24,472 nt of DNA from DASQJJ01 sp964598355 (GTDB taxonomy: Bacteria; Patescibacteriota; Microgenomatia; Levybacterales; UBA12049): the NCBI GenBank assembly GCA_964598355.1, contig CAZRBN010000011.1, positions 1 through 24,472 on the forward strand. The letters run 5' to 3'. A program made the translations under genes and the position numbers. The notes beneath the pieces are model-generated. The model did not search any database. It was not told where the DNA came from and was given only the letters and a program-made list of their open reading frames with translations. Below are positions 5,315 to 12,922 of the stretch, one piece after another (position 1 is the stretch's first letter; every line of letters starts with the position of its first letter).

Positions 5315-7873
5315 TTAGGTTTTTTCTTCAACGCAGGTAGCGGAGGCAATCATATCTTTTTCTTTTGAAAAGCGCATAAGGATAACGCCTTGGGTTGCTC
5401 GTGAGAGCCTTGGAATAGAGACTGCTTCAAGCTGGACGACTTGTCCTTTTTTTGATGTCATAATAACTTCTTTACAACCAGCAGGCATAATTTGTGATAC
5501 AACAACTTTTCCTGTTTTTTCGGTAACATTGGCTACTTTCACTCCCATGCCTCCCCTGCTCTGTCCTCTAAATTCACTGGCTAATGTCTTTTTGCCAAGA
5601 CCGTTTTCCATAATAGTCAATAAGACTGCATCCTTATCATCATGACCAATAACATCCATACTAATAAGCTGATCTGTTGTTGGGATTTTAATACCTCTCA
5701 CTCCTTGTGTTGCACGACCCATTGGCCTGACATCTTCTTCAGAGAATCTGATGGCTTTTCCATCTCTCGTGACAAGCAAAATATCATTGTTTCCGGTTGT
5801 AAGATTACTCCATACCAATTCATCCTTTGGATCCAGCTTTATGGCAACAATTCCAGAGCGCCTAATATTTGTAAATTCAGCAACTGCGGATTTTTTAACA
5901 GTTCCATTGCGAGTTGAAAGGAAGACGTATTTCCCTTCAATTTTTCCAGAGTAACTAATAAATGATTCAACTCTCTCTCCTGCTTCGATGTTAAGCAAAT
6001 TAACGACTGCAGATCCTTTACTTGTTCTACTACTCTCTGCAATTTCGTATGCTTTCAACTGGTAGACTTTTCCTTTATTAGTAAAGAAAAGTAAATTATC
6101 ATGTGTTTGAGCATAACGGATCGTCATAATGTCATCTTCATCTTTTGTTGTCATGCCTTTTACTCCCTTCCCCCCTCTATTTTGCGTTGAGAATGAGGAG
6201 GTTGATTGTCTTTTAATATATCCGGTATTGGTGATCGTGATCACCGTTGGCTCATTTGGAATTAAATCTTCTTCTGAGAACTCATCTACTTTTCCTTTGA
6301 AGACTCTTGTTCGTCTTTCGTCACCATATTTTTCTTTGAGTTGCTTGAGCTCCTCTCCAATGACTTTGAGAATCTTCTCAGAATGTGCAAGTAAATCTTC
6401 CAAGTATGCAATAGTTTCGCGAATCATCATAAGCTCATCTTCAATTTTTTGTCTCTCAAGTGCTGCGAGACGTCTCAATTGCATGTCTAAAATGGCTGTT
6501 GCTTGCAAGTCTGAAAGTTTGAATTTCTCCATCAAATTTTTCTTTGCTTCTTCTTGATCTTTTGAGGCACGAATCGTTGCAATAACAGCATCAATATGGT
6601 CCACTGCAATCTTAAGTCCTTCTAAAATATGGAGTCTTGCTTTTGCTTGTCGTAATTCAAATTGCGAACGTCTTGTAACAACAATAAAGCGGTGTTTAAT
6701 ATATTCTTCTAAAATTGCTTTGAGAGTAAGTGTTTGAGGTGTCCCATCAACAAGTGCAACAACATTACCTGGGAAAGAGGTTTGGAGTGCAGTATTTTTG
6801 TAGAGGTTATTCAGGACTTTCTTAGGACTTGCATCTCTTTTTAATTCAACGACAACACGAAGACCATGTCTATCTGATTCATCTCGAAGGTCGGTAATGC
6901 CTTCTACTTTTTTCTCTTTTGCCAAATCTGCAATGCGACTCACAAGGAGTGCTTTATTCACTTGATATGGAAGTTCTGTAATGATAATTGCTGATTTTCC
7001 CTGACCAATATCTTCAATTTCTGCTTTTCCTCGGATAATAATTTTCCCTTTTCCTGTTGTATAGAGATTGCGAATTTCGTTAATGTCATAAATCATACCT
7101 CGAGTTGGGAAGTCAGGCCCTTTCACATGCTCAAGTAATTCATCAATAGTAATATCTGATGTCAGGCTTATTTTGACATTTTCATGTTCGGCAAGAGCAG
7201 ACGCTGGAAGTGCTGCTCCTTCTGTACTATCCCCTTTGGTAGGTTGTGCAATTTCCCCAAGTTTTTCTATCTTACTTTTTGCAATCATTGCTTGGATGGC
7301 TTCAATGACTTCAGTAAGATTGTGAGGGGGAATTTTAGTGGCCATACCAACAGCAATACCTTCTGCTCCGGCAAGAAGCAAATTTGGCAATTTTGCAGGA
7401 AGGTATACTGGCTCTTGACGAGACGAATCAAACGTTGGTCTCGTATCGACGGTTTCCTTGTCTAAATCCCATAACATTTCACTTGCTATTGCTGCCATTC
7501 TTGCTTCGGTATAACGCATCGCAGCTGGTGGATCTCCATCGAGTGAGCCGAAGTTTCCTTGTCCGTCAATAAGAGGATATCTCAGTGAAAAATCTTGAGC
7601 CAGTCTAACCATGGCATCATACACAGGTACATCTCCATGAGGATGATATTTACCAAGCACTTCTCCAACAACAGTTGCTGACTTTTTGTATTTTGCAGAG
7701 TGGTCCAGACCCATCTCATTCATCGCGTACAAAATACGTCTATGCACCGGTTTCAGACCATCCCTAACATCAGGGAGTGCACGATCGACAATAACAGACA
7801 TTGCGTAATCTAAATACGCACGCTTCATTTCATGTGTTAACTCTGTTCGTAGTAATTTACCTATGTCAGCCAT
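5315..7873 (-). CDS. gyrA: DNA gyrase subunit A
   Basis: GyrA is the DNA-cleaving and wrapping subunit of the A2B2 gyrase that introduces negative supercoils. The protein has 852 residues. The catalytic tyrosine is Tyr121 in AAMRYTEARM. The GyrA box that separates gyrase from topoisomerase IV is present as QNRGGKG (564-570), followed by the six-bladed C-terminal wrapping domain. In the quinolone region the sequence is HPHGDVPVYD, so the position of E. coli Ser83 is Val and that of Ala84 is Pro. An extra loop of about 40 residues (about 199-238) sits before DITIDELLEHVKGPDFP. The ATG is 3 bases after the ppa stop, with no Shine-Dalgarno and no promoter of its own visible, so it is read as the last gene of gyrB-ppa-gyrA. 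Confidence 0.97.
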   Translation of the reverse strand: MADIGKLLRTELTHEMKRAYLDYAMSVIVDRALPDVRDGLKPVHRRILYAMNEMGLDHSAKYKKSATVVGEVLGKYHPHGDVPVYDAMVRLAQDFSLRYPLIDGQGNFGSLDGDPPAAMRYTEARMAAIASEMLWDLDKETVDTRPTFDSSRQEPVYLPAKLPNLLLAGAEGIAVGMATKIPPHNLTEVIEAIQAMIAKSKIEKLGEIAQPTKGDSTEGAALPASALAEHENVKISLTSDITIDELLEHVKGPDFPTRGMIYDINEIRNLYTTGKGKIIIRGKAEIEDIGQGKSAIIITELPYQVNKALLVSRIADLAKEKKVEGITDLRDESDRHGLRVVVELKRDASPKKVLNNLYKNTALQTSFPGNVVALVDGTPQTLTLKAILEEYIKHRFIVVTRRSQFELRQAKARLHILEGLKIAVDHIDAVIATIRASKDQEEAKKNLMEKFKLSDLQATAILDMQLRRLAALERQKIEDELMMIRETIAYLEDLLAHSEKILKVIGEELKQLKEKYGDERRTRVFKGKVDEFSEEDLIPNEPTVITITNTGYIKRQSTSSFSTQNRGGKGVKGMTTKDEDDIMTIRYAQTHDNLLFFTNKGKVYQLKAYEIAESSRTSKGSAVVNLLNIEAGERVESFISYSGKIEGKYVFLSTRNGTVKKSAVAEFTNIRRSGIVAIKLDPKDELVWSNLTTGNNDILLVTRDGKAIRFSEEDVRPMGRATQGVRGIKIPTTDQLISMDVIGHDDKDAVLLTIMENGLGKKTLASEFRGQSRGGMGVKVANVTEKTGKVVVSQIMPAGCKEVIMTSKKGQVVQLEAVSIPRLSRATQGVILMRFSKEKDMIASATCVEEKT

Positions 7874-7876
7874 ATG

Positions 7877-8419
7877 TTATTTGGAGAAGCCCTCTTGTTG
7901 GTATCGGGCGATACACTCGTGGACAATCTTTTTTGCTTCTTCAATATCTCCCCATCCCAACACTTTTGTCGTACCGGGTTTTTTAAGATCTTTATAGTGA
8001 GCAAAATGAAACTCTATTTTCTGTTTCCAACGCTTTCCAAGATCATCTACTGAAGTAATTGCATCGCCTGTGTTTCTGTCATCTTCAGGAACGCAAACAA
8101 TTTTGTAATCCATTTCTCCATCATCTTCAAAATTAAAAATACCAATAATTTTTGCTTTTACATAGACACCTGTTGGAATTGGTTCGTTACAGAATAATAA
8201 AACATCTAACTCATCACCATCTGTATCTTTTGTCTGAGGAATAAACCCGTAATTAACAGGTTTTGGAAAAATATTTGGCTCCACTCGATCGAGCATAAAT
8301 ATGCCATGTTCTCGATCGTATTCTATTTTAAGTGATGATCCTTCAGGAATATCGACAATAGCATTAACAAGTCCATTATCTACGTCCCCTGGTGTAAGTA
8401 TTTTATTAAAGTCTGGCAT
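7877..8419 (-). CDS. ppa: Inorganic pyrophosphatase (family I, soluble)
   Basis: This enzyme hydrolyses pyrophosphate to two phosphates and pulls nucleic-acid synthesis forward. The 180-residue length is typical for family I. Metal-binding signatures are present: EYDREHG (33-39), YGFIPQT (57-63), the DGDELDVL signature (67-74) with Asp67, Asp69 and Asp72, the FEDDGEMDYK block (97-106) with Asp99 and Asp104, and HFAHYKDLK (138-146). It sits between gyrB (29-base gap) and gyrA (3-base gap), an uncommon place for ppa. An extended -10 box in the gyrB-ppa gap suggests it also has its own leaderless transcript, so ppa and gyrA could be expressed independently of gyrB. Confidence 0.96.
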   Translation of the reverse strand: MPDFNKILTPGDVDNGLVNAIVDIPEGSSLKIEYDREHGIFMLDRVEPNIFPKPVNYGFIPQTKDTDGDELDVLLFCNEPIPTGVYVKAKIIGIFNFEDDGEMDYKIVCVPEDDRNTGDAITSVDDLGKRWKQKIEFHFAHYKDLKKPGTTKVLGWGDIEEAKKIVHECIARYQQEGFSK

Positions 8420-8425
8420 ACTATT

Positions 8426-8434
8426 ATTATATCA
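8426..8434 (-). promoter_or_regulatory. Extended -10 promoter of ppa, leaderless spacing
   Basis: TGATATAAT on the minus strand matches TGnTATAAT exactly. Six bases (AATAGT) separate it from the ppa ATG at 8419. It lies in the 29-base gbrB-ppa gap (that is, the gap between gyrB and ppa), making it an internal promoter of the cluster. Confidence 0.68.
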
Positions 8435-8448
8435 TTTTTTACTATAGA

Positions 8449-10389
8449 TTAAATATCCAAGGTAGCCATATGGGCATTATTTTGAATAAAGTATTTTCGT
8501 GGTGGGACTTCATCTCCCATAAGCATAGTAAAGACTGCATCTGCTTCTTCTGCATCATCAATAGCCACTTGCTTAAGGACTCGATTTTTTGGATTCATTG
8601 TTGTTTCCCACAGTTGCTCAGGATTCATTTCTCCCAAACCTTTATATCTCTGTACAGTCAATCCTCTTTTGTCTTTCAGTTGTTTAAGTGCAACTTCTCT
8701 TTCTTCTTCAGTATAGGCATACACAATATCTTTTCCTGCCGCTACTTTAAAAAGTGGTGGTTGAGCAATATAGAGGTACCCATTCCTAATAATATCTGGC
8801 AAATGTCTGTAGAAAAATGTCAAAATGAGTGTTTCAATATGCTCTCCGTCAACATCTGCATCAGTCATGATAATAATTCGGTGATAACGTAACTTCTCAG
8901 GCCGTAATTGGTCTCCAATTCCCATTCCCAAAGCGACAATGAGATTTTTTACTTCTTCATGTTCAATCATTTTATCCAGTCTTGCGCGCTCAGTATTCAA
9001 AATCTTACCTTTGAGAGGTAAAATAGCTTGGAATTTTCTATCTCTCCCCTGCTTTGCTGATCCACCTGCAGAATCTCCTTCGACAAGGTATAACTCTGAA
9101 ATACTTGGATCTTTTTCCTGACAGTCAGCAAGTTTACCAGGAAGAGTAGAGCCTTCCAGTGCTCCTTTTCTTAAGATTGCTTCTTTTGCAGCACGTGCTG
9201 CGAGTCTAGCTTTTGCTGCTAGGTATACTTTCTCAAGAATTCTCTTGCCGGTTGAAGGATTTTCTTCAAAATAGACTGAAAGTCCTTCTTTAACAATTTG
9301 CTGGACTAATGGCTGAATTTCTGAGTTCCCCAATTTTCCTTTCGTCTGGCCTTCGAATTGGATATTATCCTGGGGCATTTTCACTGATAAAACTGCGGTA
9401 AGACCTTCTCGTGTATCATCTCCCATAATGGAGTCTTCTTCATTTTTGAATGATCCAATCTTTTTACCGTAATCATTGATAGCCCGGGTAAGTGCCATCT
9501 TAAATCCGGTTAAGTGAGTTCCACCATTTATAGTGTTAATAACGTTAACATAAGATTCAACATTTTCTGTGTAACCATTGTTGTATTGAAGAGCAACTTC
9601 AACTTGTACATCTCCATCTGATTTATTAATAGTAATTGCTTCATGGAGAGGCTCTTTGTTGTCATTAATTTTCTCAACAAGAGCAGTAATACCACCTTCA
9701 AAATAATAGTTAATTTCTTTTTCTTTACCTTCTCTTTTATCAAATAAATGGAAATACAATTTTGGAACAAGATACGCTCTTTCCCGAATCATTTTCTTTA
9801 CATACTCAAAATCAAATTCTCCTGTCTGGAAAATGGTGGTATCTGGGAAGAAGGTAACGGTTGTCCCAGTTTCTGACTGCTTGAGTGGGAAAACTGACGG
9901 AAGGAATGAATCTTTGACGACTGCAACGTCTGCTTGAGGAATACCTATCTTATATTGTTGTCTATATATTTTACTTCCTTTTTTCACTTCAACCCATAAA
10001 TCTGTAGATAAAGCATTTACCACAGCAGCACCGACTCCATGCAATCCTCCTGAAATTTTATATGCTCCCCCACCAAATTTTCCTCCGGCGTGCAATTTCG
10101 TCATAACAATTTCCAAAGCACTTTTATTAAATTGAGGCATTATATCAACAGGAATGCCTCGTCCATCATCAGAAACTGTTGCTGAGCCGTCATTATTCAG
10201 AGAAATCCACACATTTTTTGCAAAGCCTGCTAATGCTTCATCAACTGCATTATCAATGATTTCTCTGAGTGATTCATGGAGACCAATAACATCAGTAGAT
10301 CCTATATACATTCCAGGTCTTTTTCTCACTGGTTCAAGACCTTCTAATACTTGTATCTGTTGTGCAGAATAGTCTGAGGATTTTGCCAT
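8449..10389 (-). CDS. gyrB: DNA gyrase subunit B
   Basis: GyrB is the ATPase and TOPRIM subunit of gyrase. The N-terminal GHKL ATPase shows REIIDNAVDEAL with Glu43 and Asn47, SDDGRGIP (73-80) with Asp74, and GGLHGVG (114-120). The TOPRIM domain shows LVEGDSAGGSA, PLKGKILN and MTDADVDGEHI. The last has Glu where most GyrB have Ser (DGSHI). The C-terminus has the conserved QRYKGLGEMNPEQLW. The start is set at MAKSSDY (ATG 10389): the frame is open for 30 more codons upstream, but those residues are unlike GyrB, and a promoter lies directly in front of 10389. The resulting 646 residues fit the shorter, non-enterobacterial GyrB. It heads gyrB-ppa-gyrA. Confidence 0.97.
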   Translation of the reverse strand: MAKSSDYSAQQIQVLEGLEPVRKRPGMYIGSTDVIGLHESLREIIDNAVDEALAGFAKNVWISLNNDGSATVSDDGRGIPVDIMPQFNKSALEIVMTKLHAGGKFGGGAYKISGGLHGVGAAVVNALSTDLWVEVKKGSKIYRQQYKIGIPQADVAVVKDSFLPSVFPLKQSETGTTVTFFPDTTIFQTGEFDFEYVKKMIRERAYLVPKLYFHLFDKREGKEKEINYYFEGGITALVEKINDNKEPLHEAITINKSDGDVQVEVALQYNNGYTENVESYVNVINTINGGTHLTGFKMALTRAINDYGKKIGSFKNEEDSIMGDDTREGLTAVLSVKMPQDNIQFEGQTKGKLGNSEIQPLVQQIVKEGLSVYFEENPSTGKRILEKVYLAAKARLAARAAKEAILRKGALEGSTLPGKLADCQEKDPSISELYLVEGDSAGGSAKQGRDRKFQAILPLKGKILNTERARLDKMIEHEEVKNLIVALGMGIGDQLRPEKLRYHRIIIMTDADVDGEHIETLILTFFYRHLPDIIRNGYLYIAQPPLFKVAAGKDIVYAYTEEEREVALKQLKDKRGLTVQRYKGLGEMNPEQLWETTMNPKNRVLKQVAIDDAEEADAVFTMLMGDEVPPRKYFIQNNAHMATLDI

Positions 10390-10396
10390 ACAACCT

Positions 10397-10426
10397 ATAT
10401 TAGCATACTCATTGAGCATGAGGCAA
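10397..10426 (-). promoter_or_regulatory. gyrB promoter, leaderless spacing
   Basis: On the minus strand, TTGCCT (10421-10426), an 18-base spacer, and TAATAT (10397-10402) preceded by TGC form an extended -10 promoter. Seven bases follow to the gyrB ATG. A second TATAAT lies further upstream (10469-10474 on the minus strand) without a clear -35. Between them are a GCAC/GTGC hairpin (10443-10454) and a dyad CATACTCA-T-TGAGCATG (10405-10421) overlapping the spacer, a possible operator. Confidence 0.6.
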
Positions 10427-10521
10427 TGGACTATAGTAATCTGCACTTTTGTGCCTACATTAGTACAAATTATACACAAGATGAGGATTGTAGTAACTAT
10501 GACCTATAAGAAAAAAGCATG

Positions 10522-11052
10522 CTATGAAGCACTACGAAATGCTCTTCTTTGGCGTCGTGAAAATCTTCCGACAATAAAAGGGATTTCTTGTCCAATTTGT
10601 TGAAAGAGATTCTCCGAAATACCTTGTTCTGCTTGTATGTCTGCTAGCCGTCTACCCAAAACCCGTGCAACGACATGGGGATGAGAGGGTGGAAAAGGTT
10701 GCTTCTCTCCTAAAAGTTCTTCAACAATCTGAGGATATATATTCATTGCAGCAATCATACATGATTGTACTTCTTCCGATAATTGCCGCGCGCGTAGCTG
10801 TGCTTTCTTTGATGTGTGTTGTGCGAGGTTTTGGGCATATTCTGCATGATGCAGAGCTCGTTGTGTTAAATATGCTCCTGCAATGGCTTGCTTGGAAAGG
10901 TTTGGGACACGTTGCTGTACGAGGGTTTGGCTAAAAACTTCATCGATAAGGTCTCGTGCATTCTGTTGTACTGCCCCAATATTCCGTACAACTGCATGAG
11001 ATGGTTCGCCACTAAGGTGTGCACGATGGAATATATCTTTCAAGCTTAACAT
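10522..11052 (-). CDS. Hypothetical helical protein, 176 residues
   Basis: I do not recognise this protein. It is rich in Ala, Gln, Arg and Glu and appears all-helical, with no signal peptide or membrane segment. A His-rich patch occurs in the first 25 residues (HRAHLSGEPSHAVV). A middle segment (about 60-120) is dense in Ala and Gln, and the basic C-terminus ends in RFSRRQRRAFRSAS. The length, regular composition and position between the DUF3467 gene and gyrB support it as a real gene. Base composition is higher in GC than that of its neighbours. No Shine-Dalgarno or clear -10 box is seen before the ATG at 11052. The basic tail might bind nucleic acid, but this is a guess. Confidence 0.7.
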   Translation of the reverse strand: MLSLKDIFHRAHLSGEPSHAVVRNIGAVQQNARDLIDEVFSQTLVQQRVPNLSKQAIAGAYLTQRALHHAEYAQNLAQHTSKKAQLRARQLSEEVQSCMIAAMNIYPQIVEELLGEKQPFPPSHPHVVARVLGRRLADIQAEQGISENLFQQIGQEIPFIVGRFSRRQRRAFRSAS

Positions 11053-11195
11053 GATAAGATCAAAACAGATAGCACATAGGATACCAAGAACACAAATGAG
11101 GGAGACGAGAAGATAGTAAGAGAAGTGTTATAGCTTATTTCCTTATAGAAAGAAACTTAAAAAGCAAAAAAATCAGAAGAGAAGTAAGAGCTATT

Positions 11196-11468
11196 TTAGT
11201 TCCCTTTTTTACTCCCTGTCTGGATAGCTCCCTCAGTCATTGCCAAAAGTCTTCCTAATTCTTTCACGAGTTTTTTTGCATGCTCACGGCTCATACCAAT
11301 TCGTGCTACCACATTAGATTGGTTACTGGATCCTACGCGTTGAGCAATATCCAATACTACCCCATTTTCGTTGGTATTCATCAACACATTATCTGTGTAT
11401 AAGACGGGAGTTGCTGTTGGATTGACATTGATTGCTATTCCCCGCTGCTGATTATTTTTGTCTGCCAT
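11196..11468 (-). CDS. DUF3467 family protein
   Basis: This small soluble protein of 90 residues ends in the pattern that defines DUF3467: NVVARIGMSREHAKKLVKEL followed by GRLL. It is preceded by a strand-rich first half (INVNPTATPVLYTDNVLMNT). The function of the family is unknown. The start is chosen as the ATG at 11468 because a perfect AAAGGAGG lies 10 bases upstream. The in-frame GTG at 11477 touches the Shine-Dalgarno and is therefore unlikely. This is one of only three genes here with a strong Shine-Dalgarno, unlike the leaderless housekeeping genes. The last residues (GSKKGN) are a basic tail. Confidence 0.82.
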   Translation of the reverse strand: MADKNNQQRGIAINVNPTATPVLYTDNVLMNTNENGVVLDIAQRVGSSNQSNVVARIGMSREHAKKLVKELGRLLAMTEGAIQTGSKKGN

Positions 11469-11478
11469 ATTCTTCACA

Positions 11479-11486
11479 CCTCCTTT
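11479..11486 (-). promoter_or_regulatory. Strong ribosome binding site of the DUF3467 gene
   Basis: AAAGGAGG on the minus strand lies 10 bases before the ATG at 11468. It decides the start against the overlapping GTG at 11477, which would leave a spacing of one base. Confidence 0.75.
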
Positions 11487-11511
11487 GTGCGTTAATTGTA
11501 GCAGAAAGAAG

Positions 11512-12153
11512 CTATTTATTTTCTAAACTTCTCCAGAGATACCAAGAGGCAGTGCTTCTATATGGCTTCCACGTTTCAGATAGTGTGAGCATTTTCTTTT
11601 GGTCGGTAATACCATAGAGTTTGGTGATAGCATTGCGAAGGCCCAAATCACCAACAGAAAAAACATCAGGCTTATTAAGGGTAAAGATGAGTACCATTTC
11701 TGCTGTCCACTTCCCTACTCCACGAATTTGCGTGAGTGTGGCAATAACTTCTTCATCACTCATGTGGTTAATTTTCTCTGTATCTATTAGATCACTAACA
11801 AAAGCGTCTGCCACACTTTTTATATAAGAAATTTTTTGAAAAGAAATACCGGCTGTTCGAATGGTTTCATTTGGCATTGCTAAGATCTGTTGAGGAGTAG
11901 GAAAAGGAAGAGATTGCTTTGTCATTTCACTCATTGTAGGAAGGGATTTTGAAGCAGGTTCAGGATTAAATAAATGTTTAAATCTTCCAAAAATGGTATC
12001 TGCTGCTTTGATTGAGAGCTGTTGTGAAATAATTGACTCGATAAGATTTTCATAAAGAAAATCTGACTTGTCAGCAAATGTTGGAGCAGGATATTTTGTG
12101 ATTAAGGTATTAATAATAGGATCGGAGAAAAGTATGTTATTAAATTGTTTCAT
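11512..12153 (-). CDS. DNA-3-methyladenine glycosylase, AlkA-type HhH-GPD
   Basis: This base-excision repair enzyme removes alkylated purines from DNA. The 213 residues cover the HhH-GPD core. ENLIESIISQQLSIKAA (35-51) is the conserved first core helix. The helix-hairpin-helix is IRGVGKWTAEM (143-153), and the catalytic aspartate is probably Asp169 in VFSVGDLGLRNA, about 20 residues later as in AlkA. There is no Cys cluster, so this is not an endonuclease-III-type iron-sulfur enzyme. The N-terminal TBP-like domain of E. coli AlkA is absent, as in many short bacterial AlkA proteins. It starts 2 bases after the holB stop and is almost certainly co-transcribed with it. Confidence 0.9.
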   Translation of the reverse strand: MKQFNNILFSDPIINTLITKYPAPTFADKSDFLYENLIESIISQQLSIKAADTIFGRFKHLFNPEPASKSLPTMSEMTKQSLPFPTPQQILAMPNETIRTAGISFQKISYIKSVADAFVSDLIDTEKINHMSDEEVIATLTQIRGVGKWTAEMVLIFTLNKPDVFSVGDLGLRNAITKLYGITDQKKMLTLSETWKPYRSTASWYLWRSLENK

Positions 12154-12155
12154 TG

Positions 12156-12815
12156 CTAAATTGTTAAAAATGTATGTTCTAAAAGTAACCGGAGGTTGAC
12201 GTTGGTTGTTTGCATGATAGTATGTGCTTCTTGAAGCTTTTCCAAAACCAGTACCACTTCCCTACCCTCCTCCGGATTCTTAAGCATTTTTTTTCGTAAG
12301 ATAGTTATCATATTTTCTAGCCATTCTTTTGCTTTGCTTTTATCAGAAGATACTTTTTCTGCTAAAGAGAGTTTGAAGGCAATGGTATCATGGGTAAGGT
12401 TTTGAAAAATATGTAAGAATGCTTCTTCTGTTTCTTCAGTGATATGTTCTTCTTCATCTTCAAGAGTAATGACTTTGCATCTGGAGAGAACTGTTGGAAG
12501 GAAAGCATCGTCACTTGTCGCAGAGAGAAAAAAGTATGTATGGAGAGGGGGTTCTTCTAGAATTTTCAGGAGTGCATTTTGTGCTTCAGATGTGAGGCTC
12601 TGGGCCTGTTCAATGACAATAAGTTTTTTTTCTCCTTTCAGCGGTTTGAAATGGATATGCTTTTGCATGTCACGAATGATTTCTATTCCGATAGAAGGAG
12701 TGTCTGGGGTAATTGTTGTCAGGTCAAAAGGACTAATCTTTTGTTTTGTGCAAAACTCATCAAGATACTCTTTACGTTTGGTTGGATCTTTAGCAATAAG
12801 AATAAAACTATTCAT
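12156..12815 (-). CDS. holB: DNA polymerase III delta-prime-like clamp-loader subunit (short HolB)
   Basis: This is a clamp-loader subunit of the replicative polymerase. The core signature is clear: KLIVIEQAQSLTSEAQNALL followed by KILEEPP, and then the sensor region FFLSATSDDAFLPTVLSRC. The protein has only 219 residues against about 330 in E. coli. The usual GxxGxGK P-loop region at the N-terminus is replaced by FILIAKDPTKRKEY, so it does not bind ATP in the standard way. E. coli delta-prime is also non-hydrolysing. The zinc module and most of the C-terminal collar domain are reduced. This compact form is consistent with a CPR genome. It diverges from pilB across a 107-base gap with a perfect inverted repeat. 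Confidence 0.88.
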   Translation of the reverse strand: MNSFILIAKDPTKRKEYLDEFCTKQKISPFDLTTITPDTPSIGIEIIRDMQKHIHFKPLKGEKKLIVIEQAQSLTSEAQNALLKILEEPPLHTYFFLSATSDDAFLPTVLSRCKVITLEDEEEHITEETEEAFLHIFQNLTHDTIAFKLSLAEKVSSDKSKAKEWLENMITILRKKMLKNPEEGREVVLVLEKLQEAHTIMQTTNVNLRLLLEHTFLTI

Positions 12816-12825
12816 AAACTTTGCG

Positions 12826-12877
12826 TTGATTCATTGTAAGGCAATTTACCGAAGGCTATGGGAGAACAATGAATCAA
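12826..12877. repeat. Perfect 12-bp inverted repeat in the holB-pilB divergent gap
   Basis: TTGATTCATTGT (12826-12837) and its exact reverse complement ACAATGAATCAA (12866-12877) are separated by 28 bases. The left arm is 10 bases upstream of the holB start codon, and the right arm ends 8 bases before the -35 box of pilB. The position suggests an operator that could act on both divergent genes, or a stem-loop in DNA. Confidence 0.65.
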
Positions 12878-12885
12878 TAGATTTA

Positions 12886-12915
12886 TTGACATTATAGCTG
12901 AAGTTACCCTACTAT
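12886..12915 (+). promoter_or_regulatory. pilB promoter, leaderless spacing
   Basis: A consensus TTGACA (12886-12891), an 18-base spacer and TACTAT (12910-12915) are followed by 7 bases and then the pilB ATG at 12923. Transcription would start on or next to the start codon. Confidence 0.75.
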
Positions 12916-12922
12916 AAAAGTA

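Noticed and set aside
6129..6557. 142-codon Ser-rich open frame on the plus strand
   Set aside because: It is antisense to well-conserved gyrA sequence and has no recognisable features.
9528..9770. 80-codon minus-strand frame within gyrB
   Set aside because: It is an out-of-frame shadow on the same strand as gyrB, with a Lys/Leu-rich low-complexity translation.
10390..10479. 30 extra codons in frame before gyrB (start at 10479)
   Set aside because: The residues do not resemble GyrB, while MAKSSDYSAQQIQVLEGLEPV starts as GyrB should and has a promoter directly in front.
12439..12897. 152-codon open frame on the plus strand
   Set aside because: It is antisense to holB, whose family motifs are clear, and the translation shows no domain pattern.
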